Below, one piece after another: positions 1 through 14,039 of a DNA stretch of 64,000 nt. Made by a program: the position numbers and the translations under genes. This DNA is from Mesodorylaimus sp. YZB2_4 (lineage: Eukaryota; Nematoda; Enoplea; Dorylaimida; Dorylaimidae), in the NCBI GenBank assembly GCA_030248295.1, contig JASANH010000606.1, positions 1,612,001 through 1,676,000 on the forward strand, written 5' to 3'. Each line of letters opens with the position of its first letter. Position 1 is the first letter of the stretch. The notes beneath the pieces are model-generated. The model searched no databases. It was not told the DNA's origin and saw nothing but the letters and a program-made list of their open reading frames with translations.

Positions 1-2285
<2,285 letters not shown>

Positions 2286-2874
2286 CTGCTCGAGTGGCAA
2301 CGAGAATAGGTGTTGATGCGGGACGAAAGGTTTTCGCAGGTTTAGTCGATACAACGGCATAAATTCCATGTTTGATGTGAAATCCTGCGCTCGACTATAT
2401 TTTGAATATCTTGGTTTCGTTGATCCTTCTTTGTACATATATGGTAATGAGAGCGTTCTTTTTGATGGGGTGTGTGAACGCAATAATTCTTGTGTGGTAC
2501 CTAGGTAGTTACAGCAGCGAGTTCACACTCTTATGTATGATTGCGTGTTCGGGACGACCCAGTAATCGGCTTCATATTGATTTTATGCTTGGCTCCTGTG
2601 CATAAATTGGTTATAAGGACTCGATCTTTGGGCGAGTGAGGAATATTGACGTCAGGGACGTGCAATGCGTTCGGAATCGTGACAAATCATGTTTTTCAGA
2701 TGGGTGATACACAACCAGGGCCGAAGTCAGCAATGCGCACGCAAGTGTCTGATAAGCACAGCGCATGACTGGCCACTTCCATGAATGGACTAGCCACAAG
2801 CCGAGGGGTGAAACTGAGATACAGCTAACTGGGTGAGTGCTGTACACTACTAGTACGAGATTCGAACTTGATCT
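2286..2874. other. Intergenic: 3' UTRs of convergent p66 and HDAC11
   Basis: Convergent tail-to-tail spacer of about 590 bp. It presumably holds both 3' UTRs. I see no convincing coding sequence, repeat or structured element in it. Confidence 0.6.
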
Positions 2875-4139
2875 TCAACCGGGACCAGCGATCAGACCAC
2901 GCCTATGCAGACTGAGAATGGAATCGGCGATGACGTCGGCATTGTTTCGTTGATAGCCGCCACTGGTCACCATGACGATGGGAATGGGATCTGATCTGGA
3001 ACGAGCCGTCTGGAAAACTAACTGGTCCCGTTGCGCGATGCCTGCTGCCGTTATATCCAAACCACCCAAAGGATCCTCGATCAGACAGTCTGTACCAGCG
3101 TTATAAAGGATCAGATCGGGACGACCGAATTCGTCCAAGGCTTCGGTCAGTGCTCGTTGTAACAAGTGCAAATACTCGTTGGTGTCAGTACCGGAAATGA
3201 GTTCGACAGGCTTTCGTATGCCCTGGAAAGAGAGGACTGTGAGGATGAGCCCCTGTCCTGTATCATGCTGTGATGGAACTATTTTCAAACTATTTTCCAT
3301 TTCCCGTCATTTTTGCAGTTTTCAGCCGCACCACGGCCCATTTCGTGGCAAAAGTGCAACCGCCCCTTGCACTCACCGATAAAGCCCCGAGACCCGAGAC
3401 ACACACTGACCTGTTTGGCCTTGTAATCGAAAGGGTATATCTGTCCATTGTACATGTCCAGGATGTACACCCTGTGGTCGTCGGCAAAGTCCCGTTCGTG
3501 CCCGTTCCCCTGGTGGGCATCCAAGTCGATGATCATGGCACGCTCGATCGCTCCCCTGATCAACAAGAACTGCAAGGCCAATGTGATGTCGGCATAGGCG
3601 CAGAATCCCCCGCCACGAGTCGCCGAGCAATGGTGAAACCCTCCACCCAGGTTAATCGCCCAGCCGTAGTCCAGGGCCAGCTGGGCAGCCAAAATCGTGC
3701 CCCCGACGTGGTATCGAAATGGTTTCAACGCTTTCCAGTCCACAATGCAATTCGGTAAGCAGGCCACGGGAGGCACTTCCATGACCGTGGCCACGTACGC
3801 GCTCCAACGCAGCTTCTCCAAATAACACTTGGAATGCACAACCAGCAGATCGTCCTTGCTAGCCTGCAATGGCTCGAAAATAGAGTCGGCCGATGGCAAT
3901 AAACCATCTTGCTTCCGTATTAATCGCTTGTAAATACGACCCCACTTTCCAGCATCGAACGGATGACATCGTTCCAAACCGAAGAATCTAATATTGTAGA
4001 TCGGGTGATAGACGATCGGCCACTTGTCAGGTCCCGCAGATTTTAATGGATCGTACAAACGAGTCTTCTCCACTCGTTTTCGCTTCTCCTCTTGATTCGT
4101 TAGATTTTGCTCGCTTTCGTGTTTCTCTTCGGTCTCCAT
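2875..4139 (-). CDS. HDAC11: Histone deacetylase 11 (class IV HDAC)
   Basis: Zn-dependent deacylase of class IV; the human enzyme is best known for removing long-chain fatty acyl groups from lysine. Two coding exons on the minus strand, 4139-3411 and 3222-2875, joined in phase 0 (…YKAKQ|GIRKPVE…), about 358 residues against 347 in human. Active-site motifs are intact: GGGFHHCS (catalytic His pair), DLDAHQGNGHE (Zn ligands Asp and His), YNAGTD (third Zn ligand Asp) and SGGYQ (transition-state Tyr). I chose ATG at 4139 (METEEKHE); the frame is open further upstream but without an ATG. It lies 125 bp downstream of the ATG5 stop on the same strand, which suggests co-transcription. A TTCAG acceptor-like site lies shortly upstream of the start. 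Confidence 0.95.
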
Positions 4140-4264
4140 GGAGAAAGCCGGGACTAGTCCAAGAAACAAACGCCATTTCTGAACTCAAGCGATCATCGGC
4201 AGCTCGAAAACATTTGATCGAATCAATCGATATTCAGGCACGTCACAGCCTCGATGTACACAGT

Positions 4265-5571
4265 TTACTTTTTGGGCAAGATGCAAATATGCACAAAGTT
4301 ATCAGGATAGCAGATGTTCTCGCAAAGCCATAAAGACGGTGTATCCAATGGTACTTCGATCCCGTGGCTCACTACCCTGCACTGATCGTCGATGTTGATC
4401 CCCTCACTTAAGAGGACCGTCTTCAACAACACTCTATCTTCTCCGTCTTCAGTGAATGGTTTGCATAGTCTCTGTACGCACGTCTGGTCGTGCTGCAAAG
4501 AAATTTGAGAGCCAATTGCAATTTTAGATAGAAATGGTTCAGCTTCGAATCAAGAAAAAACAGCAAAAGGGCGTACCTTATAAATTCTAATTGGGACGTT
4601 TCGAATGGGGCAGTCGACCGTGGTTTCCATCAGTTTACGATTAATTGACCAGAATTGATCAAATCGATCTGAAATCAAAACCGAGGACGATTGTAGAAAA
4701 AAGAAATTGGGTAAAACAGCTAAGCCCCAACAGGGGGAAACGAGATTCGACAATGCTCACCGCTGGCCAAGCCACTCCACAGCTGCTTATGATCCTTCTT
4801 TTGCATCGCGCTTATGATCTCCCCACGGTGCTTGATCTGATCAGCTTCTTTGACCGACTGCATGAAATGCGATTCAACTACTTCCTTGTTCGGACAGCGA
4901 ATAAGTTCCTCTTCTGGGAATCTCTTAAAAGAAAGGCACAGTAATGAAACTGAAAACAAAAATGCTGATATTTTTTACTTTAAAATGGACAGTGAGTTGC
5001 CACGGCAAGGAGTCATCGGTTTTGTATAAATCGTGCAACACGCCAACAGGGTAGTGCCTAAAACGGAGGCCTTAATTAGCATATATTAGGATAATGTATG
5101 ACGCATGACGAATGAAGTATGACAACAAAAGAAAGATGAAGAGGAAAACCCATGAAATGAAGTTAAGCGAAAGTTATGGCATGCGCGCGGGGCCCCTTTC
5201 CTGAGCCGATTCCGAGAAGTGCAGCAAGGAAACATCAGGAAGCGACATTTTTAAGGCAAGATATGACCAAACCATACCATTTCAGCGCAACGCCGTTATA
5301 ATCCAACCACAACTCATCGATTTCCGCTGGATCGACGTGCGATGCGAAATACTTTTGCAACTTCTCCGTTACCAAAGGGAAATAGGTAACGCGCGGCACC
5401 AGCAGCTTGAACAGGATTTTGTCACATAGGGGAAAAATTGGCCTAATCAAATCAACTTACGCAATACAACTTTGGTTGTTCCTCAGCCGTAATTTCGTCT
5501 GCCGCCAACACGAATTGAATTGGAATTTTGGATTCCCATATTTCGCGTTGAACTTCCGGATCGTCGGGCAT
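4265..5571 (-). CDS. ATG5: Autophagy protein ATG5
   Basis: Conjugated to ATG12 through an isopeptide bond. The conjugate with ATG16 acts as the E3 that lipidates ATG8/LC3 on the phagophore. Six exons on the minus strand: 5571-5461, 5405-5278, 5057-4979, 4923-4761, 4668-4577 and 4492-4265. They sum to 801 nt (266 residues; human 275) with all phases consistent. Family landmarks: an N-terminal VQREIWESKIPIQF block, LLVPRVTYF, HYPVGVLHDLY, the acceptor lysine in FMQSVKEAD (about K131, equivalent to human K130), MQKKDHKQLW, RFDQFWSINRKLM and the C-terminal YPDNFVHICILP. ATG at 5571 aligns with the human start. Upstream in-frame sequence has no similarity. It is followed closely by HDAC11. Confidence 0.97.
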
Positions 5572-5853
5572 GTTTGGTTTCGATATGTGGCGCAAAGACA
5601 TGAGAACTGAAGAACGATGGAGAGCAAACGCACACAAATCACTTCTGTTGACGAGAAGCAAAAAATGAAATCAAAACCCACAGGAAAGACGACAAATGTT
5701 CAACCAATCAACGTTGCGTAATTCAAGAATTGTAGTTCGCGCCTTTTAGCAGACATGTCTGCTAGGCTACTGTAAATATGGAAAAAAGCGAGGAAAGGCT
5801 AACACCTTGGTTGGCTCCTAGACATTATAAAGAAATTTTGTTTTATTGGAAAA

Positions 5854-8800
5854 ATGGATGTTCCATCGACAATATTCTTCTCCTGTTTTGCGTTTTCCTG
5901 GATCGTATTCGTGTGGGAATTCTATTTGTCTCTTCGACAGGTAGGCAGGCATTTGATTTCTGAAAATCAACTTGCGGAGATATGTATCAGCGCCTACGCT
6001 TAGGAGCGGGCATTAGATCTTTTGCATTTTATAGTATCGGAAGTATCGAGACACGACGAAGCGACCTGCGGAGCTCGAGGAGATTATTGACGAAGAATCG
6101 TTCAACAAATCGCGTTTGTACAAATTGGATAAAGCTCGTTTCGGTTTCGCCAAAGCTATCTGGGGTCAACTGGAAGATACGGTAATGAAACTAACATAGC
6201 CCATGCCGTGCGGTACTTGTGGTTTAACTGTGAAAGGAGATCCCCAAAGTTGGACCTAGACCTTTTGATATTTTACCAAAAGGTCTAGGTCAGGATTTGG
6301 TAGTAGCTCACGGTATTCCTCTGCAATGTTCCTGCTCCCTGCAAAACTTAATCTTTTCGGCCACCTTTTTATTACACCGCAGAATTGGCCCTACCAGTTT
6401 CTAAAAGATTTTTCTATGGTGTGCAGTATATTCAATCGCCATCACCTTATTTTGTGCAATACACTTAATGCTGCATTAGCTCGGAAGACCTTTCGTAGCA
6501 GTATCTGGCATAACGTACACGGCTTGGCATGACAGCTTACATACGTGGTAGCGCTCGTTCGGGTTGCCCCTCTCGAACCCGATCCCGATAAAAAATGGCC
6601 AGGACTGAATGTTGTGGAGATAAAATGTTTACTTTTTACTGAACGGGACTGCTGGTTTGTGGGAAAGAAGTTGTAGGGGCGAGAATAGCATGATGACTCG
6701 GTGGCATCACTGTAGGTTCAGTAAGCTGTGACAGTGAGCGATTTTGTAGGCATTAGGCAGGGTAGGCATTTAAGTTTCAAAAGTGTGTGAAGGGTATTTT
6801 TACTTGGCCCCTACAAAAGCCAAAATATTTTGATCTGCTGTGAGCTCTCTTCGCATTTACGAGAACGAATGCCAAAATTATGCAAGGAAGGACAATTTTT
6901 GGCTCTACTGTATATTTGCTGGCTAATCGGGATGGATTGTAGGTCATCTGCAGCGAATGAAAAAAAGTGAAAAAAGCACTTTAAAAATTTCGATCCCGAT
7001 CCCAAAAAATGATCCCGAACGAACACTAATACGTGGGACATATACGTAACAAATGGGTGCACATACAAAGCTAAGAATTCTTGGAATCTTGCCGAAAGGT
7101 CAAAAAAGCTAGGCTGGTAAACTGATTAAAGTTAGTTGTGAGCAAACACTCAAACCTATATACCTCACCGCAGTCATTCGTTTTTCGACGCCCAGTCTTT
7201 TAAAATTGCAAAGTTGAGAAATAAGAAATGGCTCAGGGTCTTTTGAAACCATGCTTCTCTCTGATAACGAGCGCATCGTTAAGGGTGTTTCCTAAAACTC
7301 GACGCAGCTGAATTTTTCAAGTTAAAAACTCAAGCTCAAACCCCGCCTTTAGTACGATATACAGTACATACCATTCGAAAGAGCATCAAAAGCTGAACAA
7401 AAACCACCTATTTTGTGGCCTTAACGTTGCCACCACGCTGGACACAAGCTCTAAAAGGTTTGGCACTCAACGACAGGCGATGTACAGCCGATCAATCGAT
7501 TTTCTTCAAGCGGTACTTAATCCTGGTGATCAGGTGGTCAGTTTTTCGCTTTTCACCCCCCAGATGTGTGGACGCCCCCCGCAGGCACAGATGTGTGGAC
7601 GCGTTTGTGCTTGCCATCGCTGTCCTGTTGAGCATACAATGTTACTTGTAGTTTGAGAGAAAACATCGACCCGAGAATTTTCTAATCCCGCAGCCACATT
7701 TTGTTTTTGCTGGTGTAATTTGATATTCCGCGCGTGCTGGAATGACTTCCTTCTCGCACTTAATCGTCGACTAATTCTTCTAGTCTTAGCACACAAGTAC
7801 CTGCCAAAAATGCCGAACTTGAGGGCGCCTCCAAGGATCGTCAATAAATCACACTGTGATCGAAGGCCTTTGCGAGTGTGGTCCTTTTCTTCTTTGCGGG
7901 CCTGTTCGACAGCCCGATCCAAGCTTTCTAACAGCTAGTAATCCCTTTTCCTGTCTTAGTAGAACATCGTTGGTGGCACGACGCTTCACGGCACGCCTTT
8001 AGCGCGGAAGTCATGAATCGCGAATGATGATTTATGATCGAGCTTTTCAGGGTAGACCTTGTGATCTCAAACTGAACTTGTTTGAGGACATTTTACTAGA
8101 AACGACTACATGCGGCAGAACGAAGAATGAGATTCGCCAATGCACGATTGCAAGGGCTATCTTTTAGTGTATGCAGTGCAAAGTAGTGGCCCTTCGTGAG
8201 CTGCACAGTCAATATCGTTGTGCGGATGTTTAGGAAACACCCGTTACAGAGACTACGGCATGGAAATAGAAACTGATCTTACCACTGTGACAGTCATAAT
8301 CATGATCCTGGTTTCCTTGGCTGCGAAATTTAAACGCAGTCATTGTGAAATACCGCGTTTGTCTTTAAACTTATGCTGTGCCTGCCCCAGTGAGTGCTAC
8401 TACTTTGGGTCGCAGTAGAGCTTGAACTTGATCTTATCGCACAAGTTTGTTTGGCCTGGCTATGCTAGTTCTAGCAGCATCAGCCTTCATTTCAGGCAAC
8501 ACTCGCTTTTGGTCTGATTCCAATCTTCTGGGCAATCAGCGGCAATGTGATCACGTCGTGGAACTTGTCTGACGAAGTAAAAGTTTGTGTCTACCCTTAA
8601 TTCTGTATCAGACTGGATACTTTTTTGCAGATTTGGCAGTCGTTGGTGTTCGTTTTCATGACCTCCATTATCAGCAAAATTCTTAACTTGCCGTGGACTC
8701 TGTACGATACGTTCGTTATCGAAGAGAAGCACGGTTTCAACAAGCAGGTAAGAGGTGTACGGTGGATTCGTACCGCGTCTGCTATACAGCGTCTCCTGTT

Positions 8801-10093
8801 TAGACACTTGGCTTCTTCATCAAGGACGAAATAAAGGGCATTGCTGTTGGAGCGGTGATCGGAGCGCCCATTTTGGCTGCTATTATATGGATTATCAAAT
8901 GGGGCGGCGATTACTTCTTTGTATTTGTTTGGTTATTCCTATCGGTCGTCATTTTCGTAAGTTTGGTCTCAGCGATTTGTTGGCGATGCAGTATTTGTTC
9001 AGATTCGCCCTCTTTCAGTTCCTGATGACAATATATCCGGAATTTATCGCGCCATTGTTCGACAAATACACTCCGCTTCCTGAAGGCCAGTTGCGAACGA
9101 ATATCGAAGCTTTAGCTGCACGATTAGACTTTCCGTTGAAAAAATTGTTCGTTGTGGAAGGTATAGTATGGGCTAAAGAGTCTTTCAGTGGACTCGGGTT
9201 GTTTGAGTTTGTTCTAGCACGCTCCTGCCTTCAAGATGTTTGCATTCCTTGCATTTTAGGATCGAAGCGATCAGCTCACAGCAATGCTTACCTGTATGGC
9301 CTATGGAATAACAAACGCATTGTTCTGTATGACACTCTGCTGGCCGATTACTCGCCTCTGAACGAGGATGGGTCAAAGACTGCAGATGAAGCCAAGAAAG
9401 AAATCTCCGATTCTACTGACACCTCGACGGAACAAACGGTGCCCGAAAAGAAACAAGAGAAAAAGAAACTTGGGATGAAAGACGAAGAAGTAGTCGCTGT
9501 CATCGGCCATGAATTGGGTCATTGGAAGCTAAATCACAATATCAGCAACATCGTTATTTCTGAGGTATGTGTTCCATTTGCGGGGTCTCAGAGAACTGGC
9601 TTATATTTTGATTTGAGAATAGCGTCTTTCAAATCACTCAGCAAGAAGGGCGCAAATGTTGGTTTGTTTCAGGTGAACACGTTTCTGTGCTTGTCCGTCT
9701 TCGCCCTTTTGTACAAGCAGCCAGCTTTGTACTCCGCATTTGGCTTTCATGACTCGCAACCCGTCCTTATCGGACTGACGATCATTTTCGAATTCATATT
9801 CGCTCCATATAACGAAGTAAGTTGCGAATTTAGGTATTTCGCGTGCGGATGTACTTTATTGCATTCCTTTTCAGATCATGAGTTTTTTGATGACTTGGTG
9901 GACCAGACGTATGGAATTCGCTGCAGATGCCTTCTCGGCCTCATTGGGATACGCGAAATTGATGCAATCTGCGTTGATCAAGCTGGGCAAAGATAATTTG
10001 AGCTTTCCAGTTGACGATTGGTTGTACTCGGCCTGGCACTACAGTCATCCTCCAATACCCGAACGGGTAGCAGCCATGAAGAAATATGACTAA
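5854..10093 (+). CDS. ZMPSTE24: CAAX prenyl protease STE24 / ZMPSTE24
   Basis: Multi-pass ER/inner-nuclear-membrane zinc metalloprotease. It removes the -AAX tripeptide of prenylated proteins and, in animals with prelamin A, processes that protein. Nine exons: 5854-5940, 6035-6181, 8496-8576, 8631-8747, 8804-8956, 9019-9160, 9260-9564, 9673-9816 and 9875-10093 (TAA). Total 464 residues (human 475). The catalytic HELGH is at about 326-330 in [10 protein letters not shown], and the third zinc ligand Glu is in [10 protein letters not shown]. Other family blocks are [45 protein letters not shown] and the C-terminal [11 protein letters not shown]. Exon 1 is short and encodes the first membrane segment. 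The second intron (6182-8495) is unusually long and carries two transposon-like insertions. All catalytic residues are present. Confidence 0.96.
6253..6291. repeat. Perfect 15-bp inverted repeat (hairpin) in STE24 intron 2
   Basis: Positions 6253-6267 (GACCTAGACCTTTTG) and 6277-6291 are exact reverse complements around a 9-nt loop. No coding sequence overlaps. It may be a small MITE remnant or an RNA hairpin in the intron; no function can be read from the sequence. Confidence 0.8.
6549..7027. mobile_element. hAT-type non-autonomous element with 8-bp target duplication
   Basis: The 479-bp segment is flanked by identical 8-bp direct repeats ATACGTGG (6541-6548 and 7028-7035). Its ends are inverted repeats of the form TAGYGYTCGTTCGGG: left TAGCGCTCGTTCGGG, right end read inward TAGTGTTCGTTCGGG. 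Subterminal CCCGATCCCGAT-type repeats lie inside both ends. An 8-bp duplication with short termini and degenerate subterminal repeats is the hallmark of hAT transposons. No transposase frame is present, so this is a deletion derivative or MITE. It sits inside intron 2 of the STE24 gene. Confidence 0.85.
7282..8244 (-). mobile_element. Degenerate mariner-like (Tc1/mariner superfamily) element
   Basis: About 963 bp lying between TA dinucleotides (7280-7281 and 8245-8246). Its ends are inverted repeats sharing GGGTGTTTCCTAAA (left 7283-7296; right end 8229-8242 reverse-complemented). On the minus strand, between about 7920 and 7430, a broken frame resembles a mariner transposase. It shows a RVDVFS block where the family has FSDEK, a [11 protein letters not shown] stretch, and a C-terminal [10 protein letters not shown] where the family has RLRACI-x-GGH. 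Catalytic acidic residues are not recognisable and several stops occur, so it is a dead copy with a probable internal deletion. Superfamily placement is an inference from the ends plus these weak protein blocks. Confidence 0.6.
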
Positions 10094-10650
10094 ACTGTTG
10101 CGTGTCAATGAGTCCGGTCTGCTAGGTTTTGACTTTAAGCAAATGTAGTATGGGCTAATGGAGCGAGGAATGGAATTGTGGGTTTTAAACTGATTTTATG
10201 TCCGCATGTTTGTTTCTACAGGCAAAGTCTGATGCTTTTGAGATTTTCCAGCTGTGCGAAGTAGGGACGGATGTCCGCCCCAGTTCCTACAATTTCACAC
10301 CGTTGACATTCGAAATGTGACGACTGCACTTGTGTCAACACAGCATTTTCGAGTGGTTGCTAGCTAGAATGTAGGATTTTTCCCTGGGCGAGGGTGGACT
10401 TTTTTCTCGTTATTGGCCGTAATTCTCAGGTGCCGAGCTCTTTGTCGGCTACTAGTTGCTATGCAACGACCGAACAGGCTTATCGGACTCCCGGAACGGC
10501 AGAGGACTCGTAAGCATTTGGATCGACCTGGCGGTGGTGGTGTGCTCATTCTTACTTTATGGATAGGGGTATAAATCAGACGAAAGGCGCTGGTGGGTGA
10601 TGGACTCGTAAGAACGGTCTTTCTGGCGCTCCATATTTGGATTTGCTGGC
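10094..10650. other. Intergenic STE24 - lebercilin
   Basis: 557 bp holding the STE24 3' UTR and the 5' region of the next gene. I see no repeat or additional coding sequence. Promoter elements cannot be identified with confidence. Confidence 0.5.
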
Positions 10651-13600
10651 ATGGAGGACGAGGACTTTTGGGGTCACGCCGTGAAGAGGACTGGCGGGGA
10701 AGGTGAGTCAGGGACTCTGAACACAGGACTCGGTGGGTCGGCAAAGAAGAGACAGGAGAAGATGTCCAAACACGAGGACACAATGATTGACATTTCCAAG
10801 GAGGATTTAATGAATACTAGTCGATTGGAAGGGCGCGCCAGACCCAAGTCGGCTTCTCGAATGGCCAGGAATGCATCTCGGTCGTCGGTGCCGATGAGGA
10901 GGGATTCGCGTGGTGGCAGTGAGTACCACCACACTCGCAGCCCATCTTACACCTCCGACGAATCCGAGACCGAGGAACAAGCAAAGAAACGGTCGGCAAA
11001 TGAGGCCAGCGACGAAGGGCGATCGAGTCATGATGGGCGCGGGGAGGACGGACAGTCGGAGTACAGCGAGCGATTTGACTCATCAGAGGAAGAATCAGAA
11101 GCTATCGAATCGGAACAAGATCATCAGGGAGAGAAGGAGGACGTGCATGTCAGGGCAGTCATATCGGACAGGCTCAAACCATTGGTTGCAAAGGAGCAAG
11201 TGAGAGGAGGTAAGTAATGCTTTGTTGACTTGGCTGCCTGGATGCGAGTCTTTTGGGATGGCCCGCATCCTGGATGTAGCGCTGGCAGCCGAGTCTTTGG
11301 TGGTTAATGAAGACTTCGTGCTGCCATCGCTTGCTCTATTCATTGCTCTTCAGGCACAGCCAAGCCAACACCTCCAAAAGCAGCCAAACCGAAGAAGAAG
11401 AAACAAACAGCGTACACCCAGAAAGCCAGTGTGTCTCCTCGAGGTGTCACTTACCGTCGTCCAGTTCCAAACACCAAACCACGTCCGTTCAATCTTTCAA
11501 CTAAACCCGCACCATTCAATGCCCCTGTCCCCTCTGACCCTACTCGGCGTCTACGATCTGCAGCACTACGCGATGAGATCGAGTATCTGAAGAAGCAGCT
11601 GGCGGAATCGAAGAATGAAAACAGGACCTTGAGGCAACTACAGCGTAGGCAAGAAGCGGCCATGGCTCGATTGGATACGAATCGAGGCGCCATGCCATCC
11701 ATGCTGGAACGACAAGCGGAAGAAGTGCGCATAGCCAAGGAGCAGCTGAGGATGCAGAAGGAAAAACAACGCGAGTTGGAACGTGTGCTCAGAGAACGGG
11801 ATGACAGACTCATTCACGCCTTGGATAAGGTCAAGCGATTGGAGAGGGCGTTGAAGGACAAGGGGATCGAGTATCGGCCGCAAGGGGGCAATGCCGACAA
11901 TGCCAGCGCATTGAGACAAGTGGAAGAAAAGGAGAAAAAGATACGGGTACGTCGGCAGATACCACAGCCTGTTTGCTAGGTGTCAGGGCCGAGCAATCTG
12001 TCAGCCATCTGATAAGACCAGCTGGCAGTAATAAGCAGCTGTCACGTCGTCCCAGTTACCACTATTGATGAGAATTGGCAGGTCTCCATGTCCTCGGCCC
12101 CCTTATCAATAACCATCCATCCTCACTTCTCGGCTGTCATCTCTGACGGCAAGTACCCCCTCGAGGGCGCCCTTTCCGCTTGATCATATCTCCCTTATAG
12201 GATCTCGAAAGGCAAGTTGCCTTGTTGACCAAGAATCATAAACATCAGCTGAATATCGAAGTCATGCGCCACAAGGAGACGCAGAGGAGACTGAAGGACC
12301 TGGAAGACGGGCAGAAGAACCGAAGGGTGAGTCCGAATAGCACGTACATGTACGGGCAGACAGGAAGTGCCTTTTAGGATGGCAAAATGAGAGGCAATCA
12401 GACGACTCGAACGGCTCGGCGGCCGGTCGGCGAGAAAGCGCAGCAAAACCAACTGTCGCAATCGCTTAATGCAGGACATGCTCCTCCGGATAAGGTGCGT
12501 TGGTGTCGTGATTCGGATGGGGAGACCCTTCGTGGGGCCAGCTCGAAAGAGGTGGGGACAAATTGCCGTAGATTGCGTGGGAGTCAGGCACCTTGCGCAA
12601 AGATGGACATGGCAGTTACGCAGCCAAAGTCCGCACTGGACCCGTCCTATCGCTTCTTATCATTGCGACTGTCATTTAAGTATTCTGTCGGCATCTGTCT
12701 TATTGCACATATTCCATGCATTTTAGATGAACTCGGTGCTCTCGCATCGGCAGGACAGCATCGAAGAAGACGTGGTTGAAGAGACTCGGAACAGTATGCT
12801 TCTCGTTCCCTCCCCTGGCTGGCTCTTACTCTCACATCACATTTTAGTTATGGCATTGCTGAAGGCGTCCTCTCCAGGCCCACTGGACACGCAGCCTAAA
12901 AAACCTGTCTCTGAAACGAAACAGGCGTCCAAGGCGAGAACGAAGAGGTCCCTGAACAAAGTGCAGTCAATCGTGGAAGAGCGTGTGCAAGACGACAGTG
13001 ATCACGAGGAGGAGATTGCAGCATGGCGTCGGCGAGGCTCCGATCGTGAGAAACTAACCACTGCTGAGCGACCTTTCGACAAAGCTGACAGTCTGGATAA
13101 CATGGTTCATTCGGGTGACGCCATCTCGAAGAACCACGCTAACAGGTACCCATATCGAGGTTGTTTGTCGCTGTCTCACATTGCCCAGGCCTCACCAAGC
13201 GAAAGATATCAGATGCAGGGGCTACTCACAGACGTCCTTTGAGGACGCCCAGCTGGGCGAGTTCTCTTTTGGTTGGGTAATTCCTCTCGCCTGTCATACC
13301 CTCATTTGGCTGTGTGGTAAAACGGGAGCATGAAGGGGTTAGGCCTTGGTCGAGCCTGCCAAAGTGTGTGTCCTCGCTTAAGGCCCAATTACATCATATC
13401 TCTTTTAGTGCTACCCGCACCACTTCCGACCGCATGGCATCACCAGCAGCTGCCACCGTGCTGGACAGTCTTCTTGAACGAAGCAGGACCCCGCCATCGC
13501 AGCCCCGTCCTAAGGGCCCGTTAATCAAAGACGGCTCCTTGATCAACATGACCGTGGATCGAAAGGAGGACACAAAACCATCCCTCCTAGATGAAATCTT

Positions 13601-14039
13601 ACATTCAACTCAGTCCGACCAGCCCGTCCAAGAGAAACCCAAGTCTGCCCCTCGCTCTAATGCAGATTTCCTCGATGATCTGTTCGGACCACGCACCGAC
13701 AATGCATCTGGATCGACCCCGAAAAAAACCGATTCGTTGGACAAAGGCAGCAAGTCGTCATCTGGTGCCGACAGTGGCATCGATCACTCGGTCGACAGTA
13801 CACCCAAACAGGCCGCCAGCGCCAAAGGCTCCCTTCTGATCAAGGCTGACTCGCTAGACCTCGACAACGACTTGTTCTCACCTCGGAAACCAGCCGGTCC
13901 CAAAACAGCATCCAATGGCCTCTTCCCATGGGAGACGGACGCCGTGAAGAAAGCCACGGGACCCCAACAGAATGCCAAGACAGCCAGCAGATCCGATGAT
14001 CTGCTTTCGAAGGTGCATAACTTGGGAACTGTGACCTGA
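10651..14039 (+). CDS. LCA5: Lebercilin (LCA5)-like coiled-coil protein
   Basis: Lebercilin is a ciliary/centrosomal, microtubule-associated coiled-coil protein linked to intraflagellar transport in vertebrate photoreceptors. Exons: 10651-11209, 11354-11946, 12201-12326, 12378-12494, 12727-12793, 12848-13145, about 13189-13276, and a last exon starting at 13383 or 13409 and ending at TGA 14039. The diagnostic lebercilin domain spans exons 2-3: LRDEIEYLKKQL, ENRTLRQLQRRQEAAM, LERQAEEVRIAKEQLRMQKEKQRELERVLRERDD, then KIRDLERQVALLTKNHKHQL and RHKETQRRLKDLE. The N-terminus is acidic/Ser-rich and low complexity. The C-terminal part repeats short motifs around LLDEIL, FLDDLFGPR and DNDLFSPRKP. The exon 7/8 junction is uncertain, because the best acceptor (13408) does not match the phase of the best donor (13276), whereas AAG at 13382 does. 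Confidence 0.8.

Noticed and set aside
4169..4169. HDAC11 start at 4169
   Set aside because: The codon is TTG; the first in-frame ATG is at 4139.
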